Below are positions 55,117 to 63,230 of a stretch of 64,000 bases of DNA, piece by piece. The position numbers and the translations under genes are program-made. The DNA is from Thalassomonas sp. RHCl1. Its GTDB lineage: Bacteria; Pseudomonadota; Gammaproteobacteria; Enterobacterales; Alteromonadaceae. Below the pieces are notes generated by a model. The model did no database searches and was not told the DNA's origin. It was given only the letters and a program-made list of their open reading frames with translations. Every line of letters starts with the position of its first letter. The first letter of the stretch is position 1. The stretch covers positions 1 to 64,000 of the forward strand of contig NZ_CANDNZ010000006.1 of assembly GCF_947387555.1 (NCBI RefSeq), read 5' to 3'.

Positions 55117-56952
55117 ATGTCGATAAGGTTAATGAATAAGTTTAAATTGTCTGCGCTGGCACTTTCTGTCGCTTTTGTCCTGACAGCATGTAACAGCGAT
55201 GACGGTAAGGCGGGTAAAGACGGGGTTGATGGCACCGTCGGTGAAGCGGGAGCGCCGGGTGTCGATGGCAGTAATGGTGTAGATGGTATCGATGGCAGCG
55301 TTGGTCAATTAACCCGTATCGCTACTGTGCCGGAAGGTGCTGAAGTCACCGGCTTGTTCCTCACCGATGAAGGCGATCTGTTTTTCAATGTTCAACATCC
55401 TTCCGATGCCAACACCCAGGTGGATGCCGTTAACGGCAAACCTTTTAATTCCGGCACCGTAGGTGTGCTGCGCGGTGTGAACTTTAATAACTTACCCGAC
55501 AATCTGGCCGATTCCCCCGTGCCCAGCACTGAGATGGAACGCCAAACCGTGATGTCAGCCGTCGGTGAATACCAGATTCTCGGGCAAACCAATGAGGTTT
55601 TTGAAGGCCTGCCATCCGGTTTGGGTGTGATCCACAATATCGTCTCCGGCGAAAAAGTGGTTGAAAGCAATACCCCGGACTTTAACGGTTTTATCCCCAC
55701 CAGTGACGGTGAAGGTTACCTGTTCAGCAACTGGGAATCTTATCCCGGTGGCGTCAGTCGCATGAAGATCAAAAAAGACAGCTTTGGTAAATGGTCGGTA
55801 CTTGAGGCCATGATGGTGGATTTTGATCAGGTTGCCGGTACCGCCGCCAATTGTTTCGGTTCAGTTTCTCCCTGGGGGACACCGTTAACTTCAGAAGAAT
55901 GGATTGTACGTTCCAGCCTGGAGACTACCACGGATGCCAGCTGGAATGATCCCGAAGATACCAGCACCGATGGTATTGAAGCCATGACCGCCCCAGACTT
56001 CCCCAATCCTTATCGCTACGGTTATATCGCCGAGATCACTAAGCCGACAGAGGCCGAGCCCGTGGTGGTTAAGCATTATACTATTGGCCGCTACGAACAT
56101 GAAAATTCGGTGGTAATGCCGGATCGCAAAACCGTTTACTCGTCACAGGATGATACCGGTGGGGTATTGTTTAAGTTTATCGCCGATAACCCGGAAGATC
56201 TCAGCTCGGGCACCTTATATGGCGCCAAGTTGACCCAGGACGCCGGCAGCACTGAGCCCAGCACCACAGGTTTTGATGTTTCCTGGGTAGCGCTGGCGAG
56301 TGCCAGCAATGCCACCATTGAAGCCTGGATCAGCGAATACGACGGTATCGACACTTCAGATTATGTCGAAGGGCAAACCAGTTATATGACCATGGCGGAT
56401 GTTGAAGCCTGGGCCAACGGCGATGCCACCTACCCCAGCGTAGAAAACGGCGGCAGTGCGGTAACCGCGGGCCAGGCTATGGATGACAGATCAGCATTCC
56501 TGGAATCCCGTCAGGCAGCGCGCCTTAAAGGGGCCACGGCAGAATGGCGCAAGCTGGAAGGCTTAAGCATCAACCAGGACAGGGCCATAGAAGCGGTTGA
56601 AGGGGTAGATGCCGTTGCCGGTGAAGAAGTGACCCGGGCTTATCTCTATATGGGCATTGCCGATATCGATAAAACCCTGATCGATGATGAAGGAGATATC
56701 CAACTGTCAGCCCGGGTGAAAGATTGTGGCGGCGTTTACCGCGCCAAACTGGAAGAAAACTATGATCTGGCCCGCATCGAGCCGGTGATCATGGGCGGCA
56801 CTTACCGTTCAAGCCTGGACGGCGCCGAGCGTTGTGACGTCAACCAGCTGTCGCAACCGGACAATGTGATTGTCATGAAGGATGGCCGTATCCTGATCGG
56901 TGAGGACGGCTTCCAGGAAAACAATACTTTGTGGATGTACGCCCCTAAATAA
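55117..56952 (+). CDS. PhoX-like (DUF839) lipoprotein with collagen-like stalk
   Basis: A 611-residue lipoprotein: lipobox VLTAC with C25, so it is acylated and probably surface- or periplasm-facing. Residues 30-63 are eleven Gly-X-Y triplets (GKAGKDGVDG, GAPGVDGSNG), a collagen-like stalk. The rest is a PhoX/DUF839 beta-propeller: SVSPWGTPLTSEEW, ENSVVMPDRKTVYSSQDDTGGVLFKF and QPDNVIVMKDGRILIGEDG are typical. PhoX enzymes are Ca/Fe-dependent alkaline phosphatases, but whether the catalytic set is complete was not checked residue by residue. It is followed by a hairpin, then the cytochrome gene. An ATG five codons in is an alternative start. Confidence 0.82.
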   Translation: MSIRLMNKFKLSALALSVAFVLTACNSDDGKAGKDGVDGTVGEAGAPGVDGSNGVDGIDGSVGQLTRIATVPEGAEVTGLFLTDEGDLFFNVQHPSDANTQVDAVNGKPFNSGTVGVLRGVNFNNLPDNLADSPVPSTEMERQTVMSAVGEYQILGQTNEVFEGLPSGLGVIHNIVSGEKVVESNTPDFNGFIPTSDGEGYLFSNWESYPGGVSRMKIKKDSFGKWSVLEAMMVDFDQVAGTAANCFGSVSPWGTPLTSEEWIVRSSLETTTDASWNDPEDTSTDGIEAMTAPDFPNPYRYGYIAEITKPTEAEPVVVKHYTIGRYEHENSVVMPDRKTVYSSQDDTGGVLFKFIADNPEDLSSGTLYGAKLTQDAGSTEPSTTGFDVSWVALASASNATIEAWISEYDGIDTSDYVEGQTSYMTMADVEAWANGDATYPSVENGGSAVTAGQAMDDRSAFLESRQAARLKGATAEWRKLEGLSINQDRAIEAVEGVDAVAGEEVTRAYLYMGIADIDKTLIDDEGDIQLSARVKDCGGVYRAKLEENYDLARIEPVIMGGTYRSSLDGAERCDVNQLSQPDNVIVMKDGRILIGEDGFQENNTLWMYAPK

Positions 56953-56976
56953 CAGCCTCTGGCTATAACACTCCCG

Positions 56977-57007
56977 GGGCATCCAGCCGGATGCCCTTCT
57001 TTTATTC
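56977..57007 (+). terminator. Hairpin between the PhoX-like and cytochrome genes
   Basis: GGGCATCC-AGCC-GGATGCCC followed by TTCTTTTATT: an 8-bp stem with an imperfect T-tail 24 nt after the PhoX-like stop. It should reduce readthrough into the cytochrome gene and could lower its expression relative to the phosphatase. Confidence 0.7.
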
Positions 57008-57016
57008 CAGTGAAGC

Positions 57017-58720
57017 ATGATGATGTTGAAAACAAAATTATTGGTTAAATTCAAAATAGTCGCTGTTAGTCTGTTAACCTTGATCGGCTGCGATAAACAA
57101 GCCTTGGAGCCTGTTGTCGCTGTTCAGGACATGGAAAAGATTTATCCTTACCGGGCTGGCGACGATATTCCCGCGCTGGCTTATATCGAGCACAAGCAAG
57201 TTTATAATGCCGAGTCGGTGATCCCGCCCCAGTGTTATACCAAGACCGACGGCGTTAATAATCCCTGTTTTGCCTGTCATCAAAGTTATGGCCAGGAGAA
57301 AACACGTACCAATATGATGCGTGACGGCGATTTGCAGGGGGAGTATGAGTTTTCTGATCTCGGGCTGAGCAATCACTGGAAAAACCTGTTTGTTAACCGC
57401 AGGCCGCTGATCGAGAAAATCTCCGATAGCAGCATTAAACAATGGATCACTACAGATAATTATTCTGCCTTGATCACTAAACTGGAAAATGATGATAACT
57501 GGCAGGGGGAAGTGACCCCGATTGCCGATCTGCCTTACCCGGATAAAGCCTTTAACGAATTCGGTCTGGCCAATGACAACAGTTATTGGGTGGCGTTTAA
57601 CTATAAACCTTTCCCCAGTACTTTCTGGCCCACCAATGGTTCCACCGGCGATGCCATGATACGTTTGCCAGCGCCGTTTCGTCAGTTAAACGGGGAATTT
57701 TCCCGGGATGTTTATTTTGCCAATCTGGCCCTGGTGGAACTGACCATGAAAGATCTGGCGCAAGTTTCGCTGCCGGCGATTTCCGAACAGGTTATCGGCC
57801 GGGATCTGAACGGGGACGGCAAGCTCAGCGGGCAGATCGAATTGATTAAGCGCCGGAGCCATTACCTCGGCGATGCCGCTGATACTGAGCTGGCCCATAT
57901 GCTCTATCCCCAAGATACCGAATTTCTCCATACCGTGCGTTATATCGGCGTCGACGATAACGGCCGCATTTATAACGCGCCGCGCATGAAAGAAGTGCGT
58001 TATATGAAAAAACACAGCTTTAAGTCCCAACACCTGCTGGCCTCTGCCTACTACAAGGAAGAAAAAGAAAAGCATTTTGAAAACCTGCCCCAGGTCAGGC
58101 AGCTGGGGGATAAGGGCATCAACAATAACTTCGGCTGGACCATCAATGGTTATATCGAAGACGAACACGGGCAATTGCGCCAGCAATACGATCAGGAGCT
58201 GGCGTTTTGCAGCGGCTGCCATAAAACCATAGGTGCGACCCTGGATCAGACCTTCAGTTTCCCGCGCAAAGTCGAAGGCGCCCGCGGCTGGGGTTATATC
58301 AACCTGGCCGAGCAGCAGGATGTACCCAATGTCGGTGAACAGCAGGGGGAATTTTTAACTTATATGCAGCGGGCCGGCGGCGGCGATGAATTCCGTCAGA
58401 ACCGGGAAATGTTAAACCGCTGGTTTGATAAAAACGGCCGGGTAAATGAAGCAAAAGTGAAAGGGGCCAGCAATCTTTATCAGCTGATCACACCATCGCC
58501 GCGCCGGGCGCTGGATCTGAATAAGGCTTATTACACCCTGATGAAAGAGCAAAGTTATATTTTTGGCCGTGATGCCATGCTTTCCAGTGCCGACAATGTG
58601 CTGGAGCAAATTGATGAAAGCCAGGCACCGCTGGCGCCCGAGCACAGGTATCAATGGGATCTGCGCCTGGACTGGCATCACAAGGATAGTGATACCACCC
58701 TGGCGCAACACGGGAAATAA
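57017..58720 (+). CDS. Di-heme cytochrome c lipoprotein
   Basis: A 567-residue predicted lipoprotein (lipobox TLIGC, C25; three ATG codons in a row at the start). Two c-type heme sites: CFACH (84-88) near the N-terminus and CSGCH (398-402) in the C-terminal third. Between them D263-LNGDGKLSG is an EF-hand-like calcium loop. The long spacing and lack of further CxxCH sets it apart from known di-heme peroxidases (MauG/CcpA). Outer-membrane or periplasmic electron-transfer role is likely; substrate unknown. The MntP-like gene follows by 5 nt, so the two form an operon. Confidence 0.8.
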   Translation: MMMLKTKLLVKFKIVAVSLLTLIGCDKQALEPVVAVQDMEKIYPYRAGDDIPALAYIEHKQVYNAESVIPPQCYTKTDGVNNPCFACHQSYGQEKTRTNMMRDGDLQGEYEFSDLGLSNHWKNLFVNRRPLIEKISDSSIKQWITTDNYSALITKLENDDNWQGEVTPIADLPYPDKAFNEFGLANDNSYWVAFNYKPFPSTFWPTNGSTGDAMIRLPAPFRQLNGEFSRDVYFANLALVELTMKDLAQVSLPAISEQVIGRDLNGDGKLSGQIELIKRRSHYLGDAADTELAHMLYPQDTEFLHTVRYIGVDDNGRIYNAPRMKEVRYMKKHSFKSQHLLASAYYKEEKEKHFENLPQVRQLGDKGINNNFGWTINGYIEDEHGQLRQQYDQELAFCSGCHKTIGATLDQTFSFPRKVEGARGWGYINLAEQQDVPNVGEQQGEFLTYMQRAGGGDEFRQNREMLNRWFDKNGRVNEAKVKGASNLYQLITPSPRRALDLNKAYYTLMKEQSYIFGRDAMLSSADNVLEQIDESQAPLAPEHRYQWDLRLDWHHKDSDTTLAQHGK

Positions 58721-58725
58721 GTAAG

Positions 58726-59502
58726 ATGACCTTAGTTGATTTTATTTGCGCCAGTGTTTTTATGGGCTTGGGGGTCGGTGTTGACGTCGCGGCGGCCACC
58801 TTTGCCCGGGCAAATCAATTAAAAGCGCTGGCGCTGGTGCTGCTCTGGGTGATCGGCGTGTCCCTGACCCACAGCCTGTTCCCTATGCTGGGATATTTGC
58901 TCACTTATTTTAGTGTCAATGCCCTGCCCGCGTTGACGCCGGTGATCGGTATTATCGCCTTTGCCTGTATTGCCCTGTATTTAAAAAGTGAGTTAACGCA
59001 TTTTTCCCCGGCAGCATCAACACGGCCGGCGCAAGACAAGCAGCTGCTGGTGACCTGCGGTGTGATCCTGGCGGTCAGTTGGGACGCCCTCTGGTCCGGT
59101 CCGGCGAAATCCGCCCAGGTGGTAGGCTGGCCGGAAACCTGGGTATGGCTCTCGTTTGCCATTGTCGGTGTTGTGGTGGCGCTGCTGGCAATAACCAGTT
59201 TGTTGCTGGCGCGGCAACTGGCTAAACAGTTTACCTGCACTAAGGCGGGTCTGGCCGCCAACTGGCTGAGCGCCGCACTGCAATATACGGTGATCGGTTA
59301 TTTTGGTTTACTGGCCTTATGCCGCTATAGCCTGAGCCTGAACTGGGCCTGGTGGCAGCTGTTATTGTTGGCGGCGCTGATGGTGAATGTGGTTATCTAC
59401 CTGGGCCATATTAAGCACTTAGCACAAAAGCGGAGCAAGTTAAAAAGGCATGATGTCAGCCGTTATCGCCACTGGCCGTCAACGATACCGGTTAACCGCT
59501 GA
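58726..59502 (+). CDS. Six-helix MntP/LysE-superfamily-like membrane protein
   Basis: A 258-residue inner-membrane protein with six predicted helices in two related halves. The first half opens with MGLGVGVDVAAATFARA and the second with AVSWDALWSGPAKSA, both in the place of the acidic GxSxDA-type motifs of the MntP/LysE exporters. The C-terminus is Arg/Lys-rich and cytoplasmic. It could export a metal or small solute. It follows the di-heme cytochrome by 5 nt. The family call rests on motif resemblance only. Confidence 0.6.
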   Translation: MTLVDFICASVFMGLGVGVDVAAATFARANQLKALALVLLWVIGVSLTHSLFPMLGYLLTYFSVNALPALTPVIGIIAFACIALYLKSELTHFSPAASTRPAQDKQLLVTCGVILAVSWDALWSGPAKSAQVVGWPETWVWLSFAIVGVVVALLAITSLLLARQLAKQFTCTKAGLAANWLSAALQYTVIGYFGLLALCRYSLSLNWAWWQLLLLAALMVNVVIYLGHIKHLAQKRSKLKRHDVSRYRHWPSTIPVNR

Positions 59503-59569
59503 AAAAATATTCCAATAAAGGGTTAATGCCAGCTACAATAACGATAATTTTTTTACTAATGGACTAATT

Positions 59570-60931
59570 ATGAGTCTTTCTGTTGTTATTCTTGCTGCGG
59601 GTAAAGGCACTCGTATGCGCTCATCCCTGCCTAAGGTATTACACCCGGTGGCTGACAAGGCTATGGTTGAACATGTGATCCATAGTGCCAGACAATTAAA
59701 TGCCGATAATATTTACCTGATCTACGGTTTCGGTGGCGAGTTATTAAAGGCTAAGGTCACCGGTGATGATCTGGTGTTTATCGAACAGGTCGAGCAGCTG
59801 GGTACCGGCCATGCGGTACAGCAGGCGGTGCCTTTTATTAAAGACGATGAAGATACCCTGGTTTTGTACGGCGATGTGCCCCTGACCAAGGTTTCTACCC
59901 TGCAAAGTCTGCTGGCGGCCAAGCCGGATAACGGTATGGCGCTATTAACTGTGCATCTGGCCAACCCGATCGGCTACGGCCGTATTGTCCGGGACAATGG
60001 CAAGGTGGTGGGTATCGTCGAGCAAAAAGATGCCAACCCCGAGCAGTTGCTGATCAATGAAGCCAATACCGGTATCCTGCTGGCCAACGGCGCCGATATC
60101 AAACGTTGGTTAAACGGCTTGTCCAATGACAATGCCCAGGGTGAATATTATCTTACCGATATTATCGCCACCGCCCACGGCGAAGGTAAAGCCATTGCCA
60201 CCGCCCATCCGGAAACAGAAATTGAAGTGGAAGGGGCAAACAACCGGGTACAGCTGGCGGCACTGGAGCGGGCTTATCAGCTGCGCCAGGCCGAGGAATT
60301 AATGATTGAAGGCGCCAGTTTACGGGATCCCGCCCGTATCGATATCCGCGGCCGGGTTAAGGTTGGCCAGGAAGTGGTGATCGATGTGAACTGTATTTTC
60401 GAAGGTGAAGTTGAGCTTGCCGACGGCGTACAGATCGGCGCCAACTGTATTCTGAAAAATTGCACAATCGGCGCGGGTACTATTATCAAGCCCAATACCA
60501 TGATTGAAGACAGTCAGATCGGCGAAGCTTGTACTTTGGGGCCGTTTGCACGTATCCGTCCCAACAGTGTGATGAAAAACGACTCCCATGTCGGTAATTT
60601 TGTCGAAATGAAAAAAACCATTTTAGGCTCAGGCTCTAAAGCGAACCACCTGACTTATTTAGGTGATTCGGTTATCGGTGAGAAAGTGAATGTCGGCGCC
60701 GGTACCATTACCTGTAATTATGATGGCGTGAATAAGTCTACCACTATCATAGAAGACGGTGCTTTTATCGGCTCCAACTCTTCACTGGTGGCGCCTGTGA
60801 CTATCGGTGAACTGGCCACGGTCGGTGCCGGTTCGGTGATCGCCAAGGATGTTGAAGCCAAAGAGCTGGCCGTTGCCCGCGGCAAACAGCGTAATATCAG
60901 CGGCTGGCAAAGACCGGTGAAGAAAAGTTAA
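59570..60931 (+). CDS. glmU: Bifunctional GlmU (UDP-GlcNAc pyrophosphorylase / GlcN-1-P acetyltransferase)
   Basis: Makes UDP-GlcNAc for peptidoglycan and LPS. 453 residues (E. coli 456). Uridylyltransferase half: [32 protein letters not shown] and YGDVPLTK. Acetyltransferase half: left-handed beta-helix from about residue 250, with [21 protein letters not shown] and [21 protein letters not shown] (catalytic His region). In many relatives glmU follows the atp operon directly; here an 8-kb accessory block separates them. Confidence 0.98.
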   Translation: MSLSVVILAAGKGTRMRSSLPKVLHPVADKAMVEHVIHSARQLNADNIYLIYGFGGELLKAKVTGDDLVFIEQVEQLGTGHAVQQAVPFIKDDEDTLVLYGDVPLTKVSTLQSLLAAKPDNGMALLTVHLANPIGYGRIVRDNGKVVGIVEQKDANPEQLLINEANTGILLANGADIKRWLNGLSNDNAQGEYYLTDIIATAHGEGKAIATAHPETEIEVEGANNRVQLAALERAYQLRQAEELMIEGASLRDPARIDIRGRVKVGQEVVIDVNCIFEGEVELADGVQIGANCILKNCTIGAGTIIKPNTMIEDSQIGEACTLGPFARIRPNSVMKNDSHVGNFVEMKKTILGSGSKANHLTYLGDSVIGEKVNVGAGTITCNYDGVNKSTTIIEDGAFIGSNSSLVAPVTIGELATVGAGSVIAKDVEAKELAVARGKQRNISGWQRPVKKS

Positions 60932-61018
60932 TCCTGAATATCGCTGCGCTTTAGCACCCTGAACATCGCTGCTTCTTGGCATCCTGCCACTGCAGCATAC
61001 CGTTCATCCTGAACATAT
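60931..61018 (+). repeat. Short direct repeats after glmU
   Basis: CCTGAATATCGCTGC (from about 60933), CCTGAACATCGCTGC (from about 60958) and a partial CCTGAACATATGGC (from about 61008) lie within 90 bp just after the glmU stop. They resemble duplications of a small palindromic or slippage unit; function unknown. Confidence 0.45.
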
Positions 61019-61057
61019 GGCGGCTTTGCTATCACGGCAATAGCCGCCTTTCTTTTT
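61019..61057 (+). terminator. Terminator after glmU
   Basis: GGCGGCT-TTGC-TATCACG-GCAA-T-AGCCGCC with a single bulge, followed by TTTCTTTTT: a long stem and T-rich tail 88 nt after the glmU stop. Confidence 0.75.
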
Positions 61058-61191
61058 CCCTTCATTTTAATGTCATGTTTTATCAATAGTATTTTTATTT
61101 CCGGTCGTTGTGAGAATAAATGTACCGGGATTCATTTACTGTTATTTTTCTCCGGGTGCTCCCCAGCTCCGGATAAACAAGGAAGAAAAAC

Positions 61192-61734
61192 ATGAAAAAA
61201 CTCATTGGATTAGTCTTTTGTTCGTTAATGGTGAGTCAGGCCGCCGCGGCGGATGTGGTTTATGTCAGCGGCAGTAAACATAACTTGTCAAAAGCCGACT
61301 TTCAGCGTTCGGGTAATACTTATACCGCCAATATCGAGGTCATTGGCGACTATGGCCAAACCCTGATCTTTGATATTGATGCCATCGTTGCCGGCAGGGG
61401 CTACCAGGACAACAGAGAAGTTTGTTTTACCTATCACCCGGATGAGCCGCCGTGTCATGAATCTTACACTGAATGGCTGCCGAATTTTCGCTATGCGGTT
61501 GACCTTAAAGTTTCCTGCAATGGCATTGCCATAGGCCTGGACAGCGAAAATAAGAATATGCTGGTGAATGAAGGTGTCAGGGTAAGGGATACCGGGCGTG
61601 AAGTCAGTTTATTGGTGGACAATGAGCTGGTGACCGGCGGTAACTGTCAGCAGTTGCAAGTGATCGTCGATGGTACAGAGCTTAGCGCCATAGACAGTAT
61701 TGATTTGGATGTGCTGGTGGCGGAAGCCTTTTAA
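61192..61734 (+). CDS. Secreted protein of unknown family (paralogue A)
   Basis: A 180-residue exported protein: signal peptide about 1-20 (SLMVSQAAAA-D), then ADVVYVSGSKHNLSKADFQ. Cysteines at 78, 88, 109 and 152 can form two disulfides. The beta-rich pattern ends in SIDSIDLDVLVAEAF. A second gene pointing toward it (61803-62429) encodes the same N-terminal, VSC, CQQLQ and C-terminal motifs, so they are paralogues. No catalytic motif is visible. Preceded by AAGGAAG. Confidence 0.8.
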   Translation: MKKLIGLVFCSLMVSQAAAADVVYVSGSKHNLSKADFQRSGNTYTANIEVIGDYGQTLIFDIDAIVAGRGYQDNREVCFTYHPDEPPCHESYTEWLPNFRYAVDLKVSCNGIAIGLDSENKNMLVNEGVRVRDTGREVSLLVDNELVTGGNCQQLQVIVDGTELSAIDSIDLDVLVAEAF

Positions 61735-61769
61735 CGGAAAACCGGCGAGCAAGTACGGACAGTCGCGGT

Positions 61770-61793
61770 AGCGCGCCGCTTTAACGGCGCGCT
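61770..61793. terminator. Bidirectional terminator between the secreted paralogues
   Basis: AGCGCGCCG-CTTTAA-CGGCGCGCT is a perfect 9-bp G/C stem between the two convergent genes; short T/A tracts flank it on both sides. Confidence 0.75.
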
Positions 61794-61802
61794 TTATTGC
61801 TG

Positions 61803-62429
61803 TTAAAACGGCTCCGCCAGAATCACACTCAGATCTATGTCTTCTATCACCCAAAGGGAACTGTCCCTGGGGCCCTTAATATCTATCTGCAATTGCTGGC
61901 ACTGGCTGGAGATGGTCATGGTCCTGTCTATCCACAGGGTGACATCCCTGACGCCGTCATCGGCATCATGCAGATCCCAGGAGGTATAGCGGATATTTTT
62001 GCTGTCCAGTGCGGTGCCCACTTCAGTGCCGCTGCATGACACCGAGATCTCGGCAATATAATCCAGCTTGCCGTAATAATTGGGCGATCTGACACCGCCG
62101 GTCAGCCGGGAGGCGGCACATTTTTCTGCCCACTCAGGCCGTGCCGGGTATTGATTGTAATCGCCGCAGTAATACCTGCCATCGTAATTACGGTAACCTA
62201 AGCCCGTCACTTTGGCGGTAATGGCAAAATTAACCACCTGGTTATCATAGGCGCCTTCAACATTGAGGTTTGAGGTGTAATGGGCCTGAAATAATTGTGG
62301 TTTGTCGGTGCTGCCCTGCTGGAAATCCGCCAGCGACATTTGGTGTTTGACCCCGGAAATATAAACCGTATCCGTGGCCAAAGCACTGTTGCTGAGCAAC
62401 AAGCCCATTAAAACTAGATGAATCTTCAT
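61803..62429 (-). CDS. Secreted protein of unknown family (paralogue B)
   Basis: A 208-residue exported protein: signal peptide 1-18 (VLMGLLLSNSALA-TD), then TVYISGVKHQMSLADFQQ. Cysteines at 88, 104, 132 and 177 match those of the convergent paralogue (180 aa), as do SVSC, the SQCQQLQ motif and the C-terminal IDLSVILAEPF. Insertions of about 30 residues (around 40-60 and 105-125) account for its extra length. Function unknown. Confidence 0.8.
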   Translation of the reverse strand: MKIHLVLMGLLLSNSALATDTVYISGVKHQMSLADFQQGSTDKPQLFQAHYTSNLNVEGAYDNQVVNFAITAKVTGLGYRNYDGRYYCGDYNQYPARPEWAEKCAASRLTGGVRSPNYYGKLDYIAEISVSCSGTEVGTALDSKNIRYTSWDLHDADDGVRDVTLWIDRTMTISSQCQQLQIDIKGPRDSSLWVIEDIDLSVILAEPF

Positions 62430-62839
62430 TTTATTTTCCTTGTTGTAAATTAACTCCTGTTCATATTAACAATAAATGTTAAATCATTGTTACGTTTTTT
62501 TCTGTGGTTAATGCAAAGTTTATTGTGTGATTTAAATCAAATTTCTCATCGAAATAATTTTAGTTTTTTAGCACGTAAAAGTTTACGCCTGTCTGATTTT
62601 AGCCATTTCATCTTGTCGGTTTTTTGCCTGAGTTGTCAGGGGAAATGATTTTTAATTTTTTCATCAATATGAAATGAAGATGAAATAATTTACTGATATA
62701 AAAGGTAAAAAATTATTTTTGCGACCTGGTTTTATGTGGTTTTACCATTGGCTAACTGGTTTTTTCCGGCAAAGCAACTGGCGAATAACCACCTGGAAAA
62801 TGTGGGTTGTTTTTAATAAAAATTTATTTTAAACGGGTG
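62430..62839. other. Intergenic region, AT-rich
   Basis: About 400 bp with no coding signal; long A/T tracts (62640-62720, 62810-62830). It holds the upstream region of the leftward paralogue B gene and of the rightward secreted gene; no clear operator was recognised. Confidence 0.4.
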
Positions 62840-62868
62840 TTGACACTTAGTTACAACTCGTTTACATT
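62840..62868 (+). promoter_or_regulatory. Candidate promoter for the leader ORF and Cys-rich gene
   Basis: TTGACA at 62840-62845, a 17-bp spacer and TACATT at 62863-62868. The start would fall near 62875, giving an unusually long leader of about 355 nt before the gene at 63231, with a small ORF inside it. Confidence 0.6.
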
Positions 62869-63010
62869 GTTCGTTAATTAATCAGATGTATCTCAAATGT
62901 AAAAGTTGTGTTGCATTGGTTGAAGTGATATTGAAGTGCGTCAAGGGGTGACAAACTTCAGTCGTATATTGCATATCCAATCACTTAAATGGAAAATACA
63001 AGGAATCGGT

Positions 63011-63085
63011 ATGTTAAATATTTCATCTCATAAAAAGTTCGTGGCCAACTCACCTGGGCCGTTAAACACAGCTTTCATCCTTTAA
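63011..63085 (+). CDS. Possible 24-residue leader peptide
   Basis: ATG six bases after AAGGA opens a 24-codon frame (MLNISSHKKFVANSPGPLNT ...), ending 145 nt before the secreted Cys-rich gene. It has no repeated regulatory codons, so it is not a classic attenuator peptide. Downstream lies a perfect hairpin GGCCGC-TT-GCGGCC (63169-63182) without a T-run. A regulatory leader is possible, but the frame could also be chance. Confidence 0.35.
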   Translation: MLNISSHKKFVANSPGPLNTAFIL

Positions 63086-63230
63086 AGAAAACTCAAAAAA
63101 ATATCGCCAGGCTTGTTAACTGCTGCGTTTATTCTCCGGAATAAGCGTACTTAACCGGGCCGGGTCTTTGGCCGCTTGCGGCCTGAAAAAACAGCAAACT
63201 TGAAACACAAGTGACGTAAAAGGATTTAAC

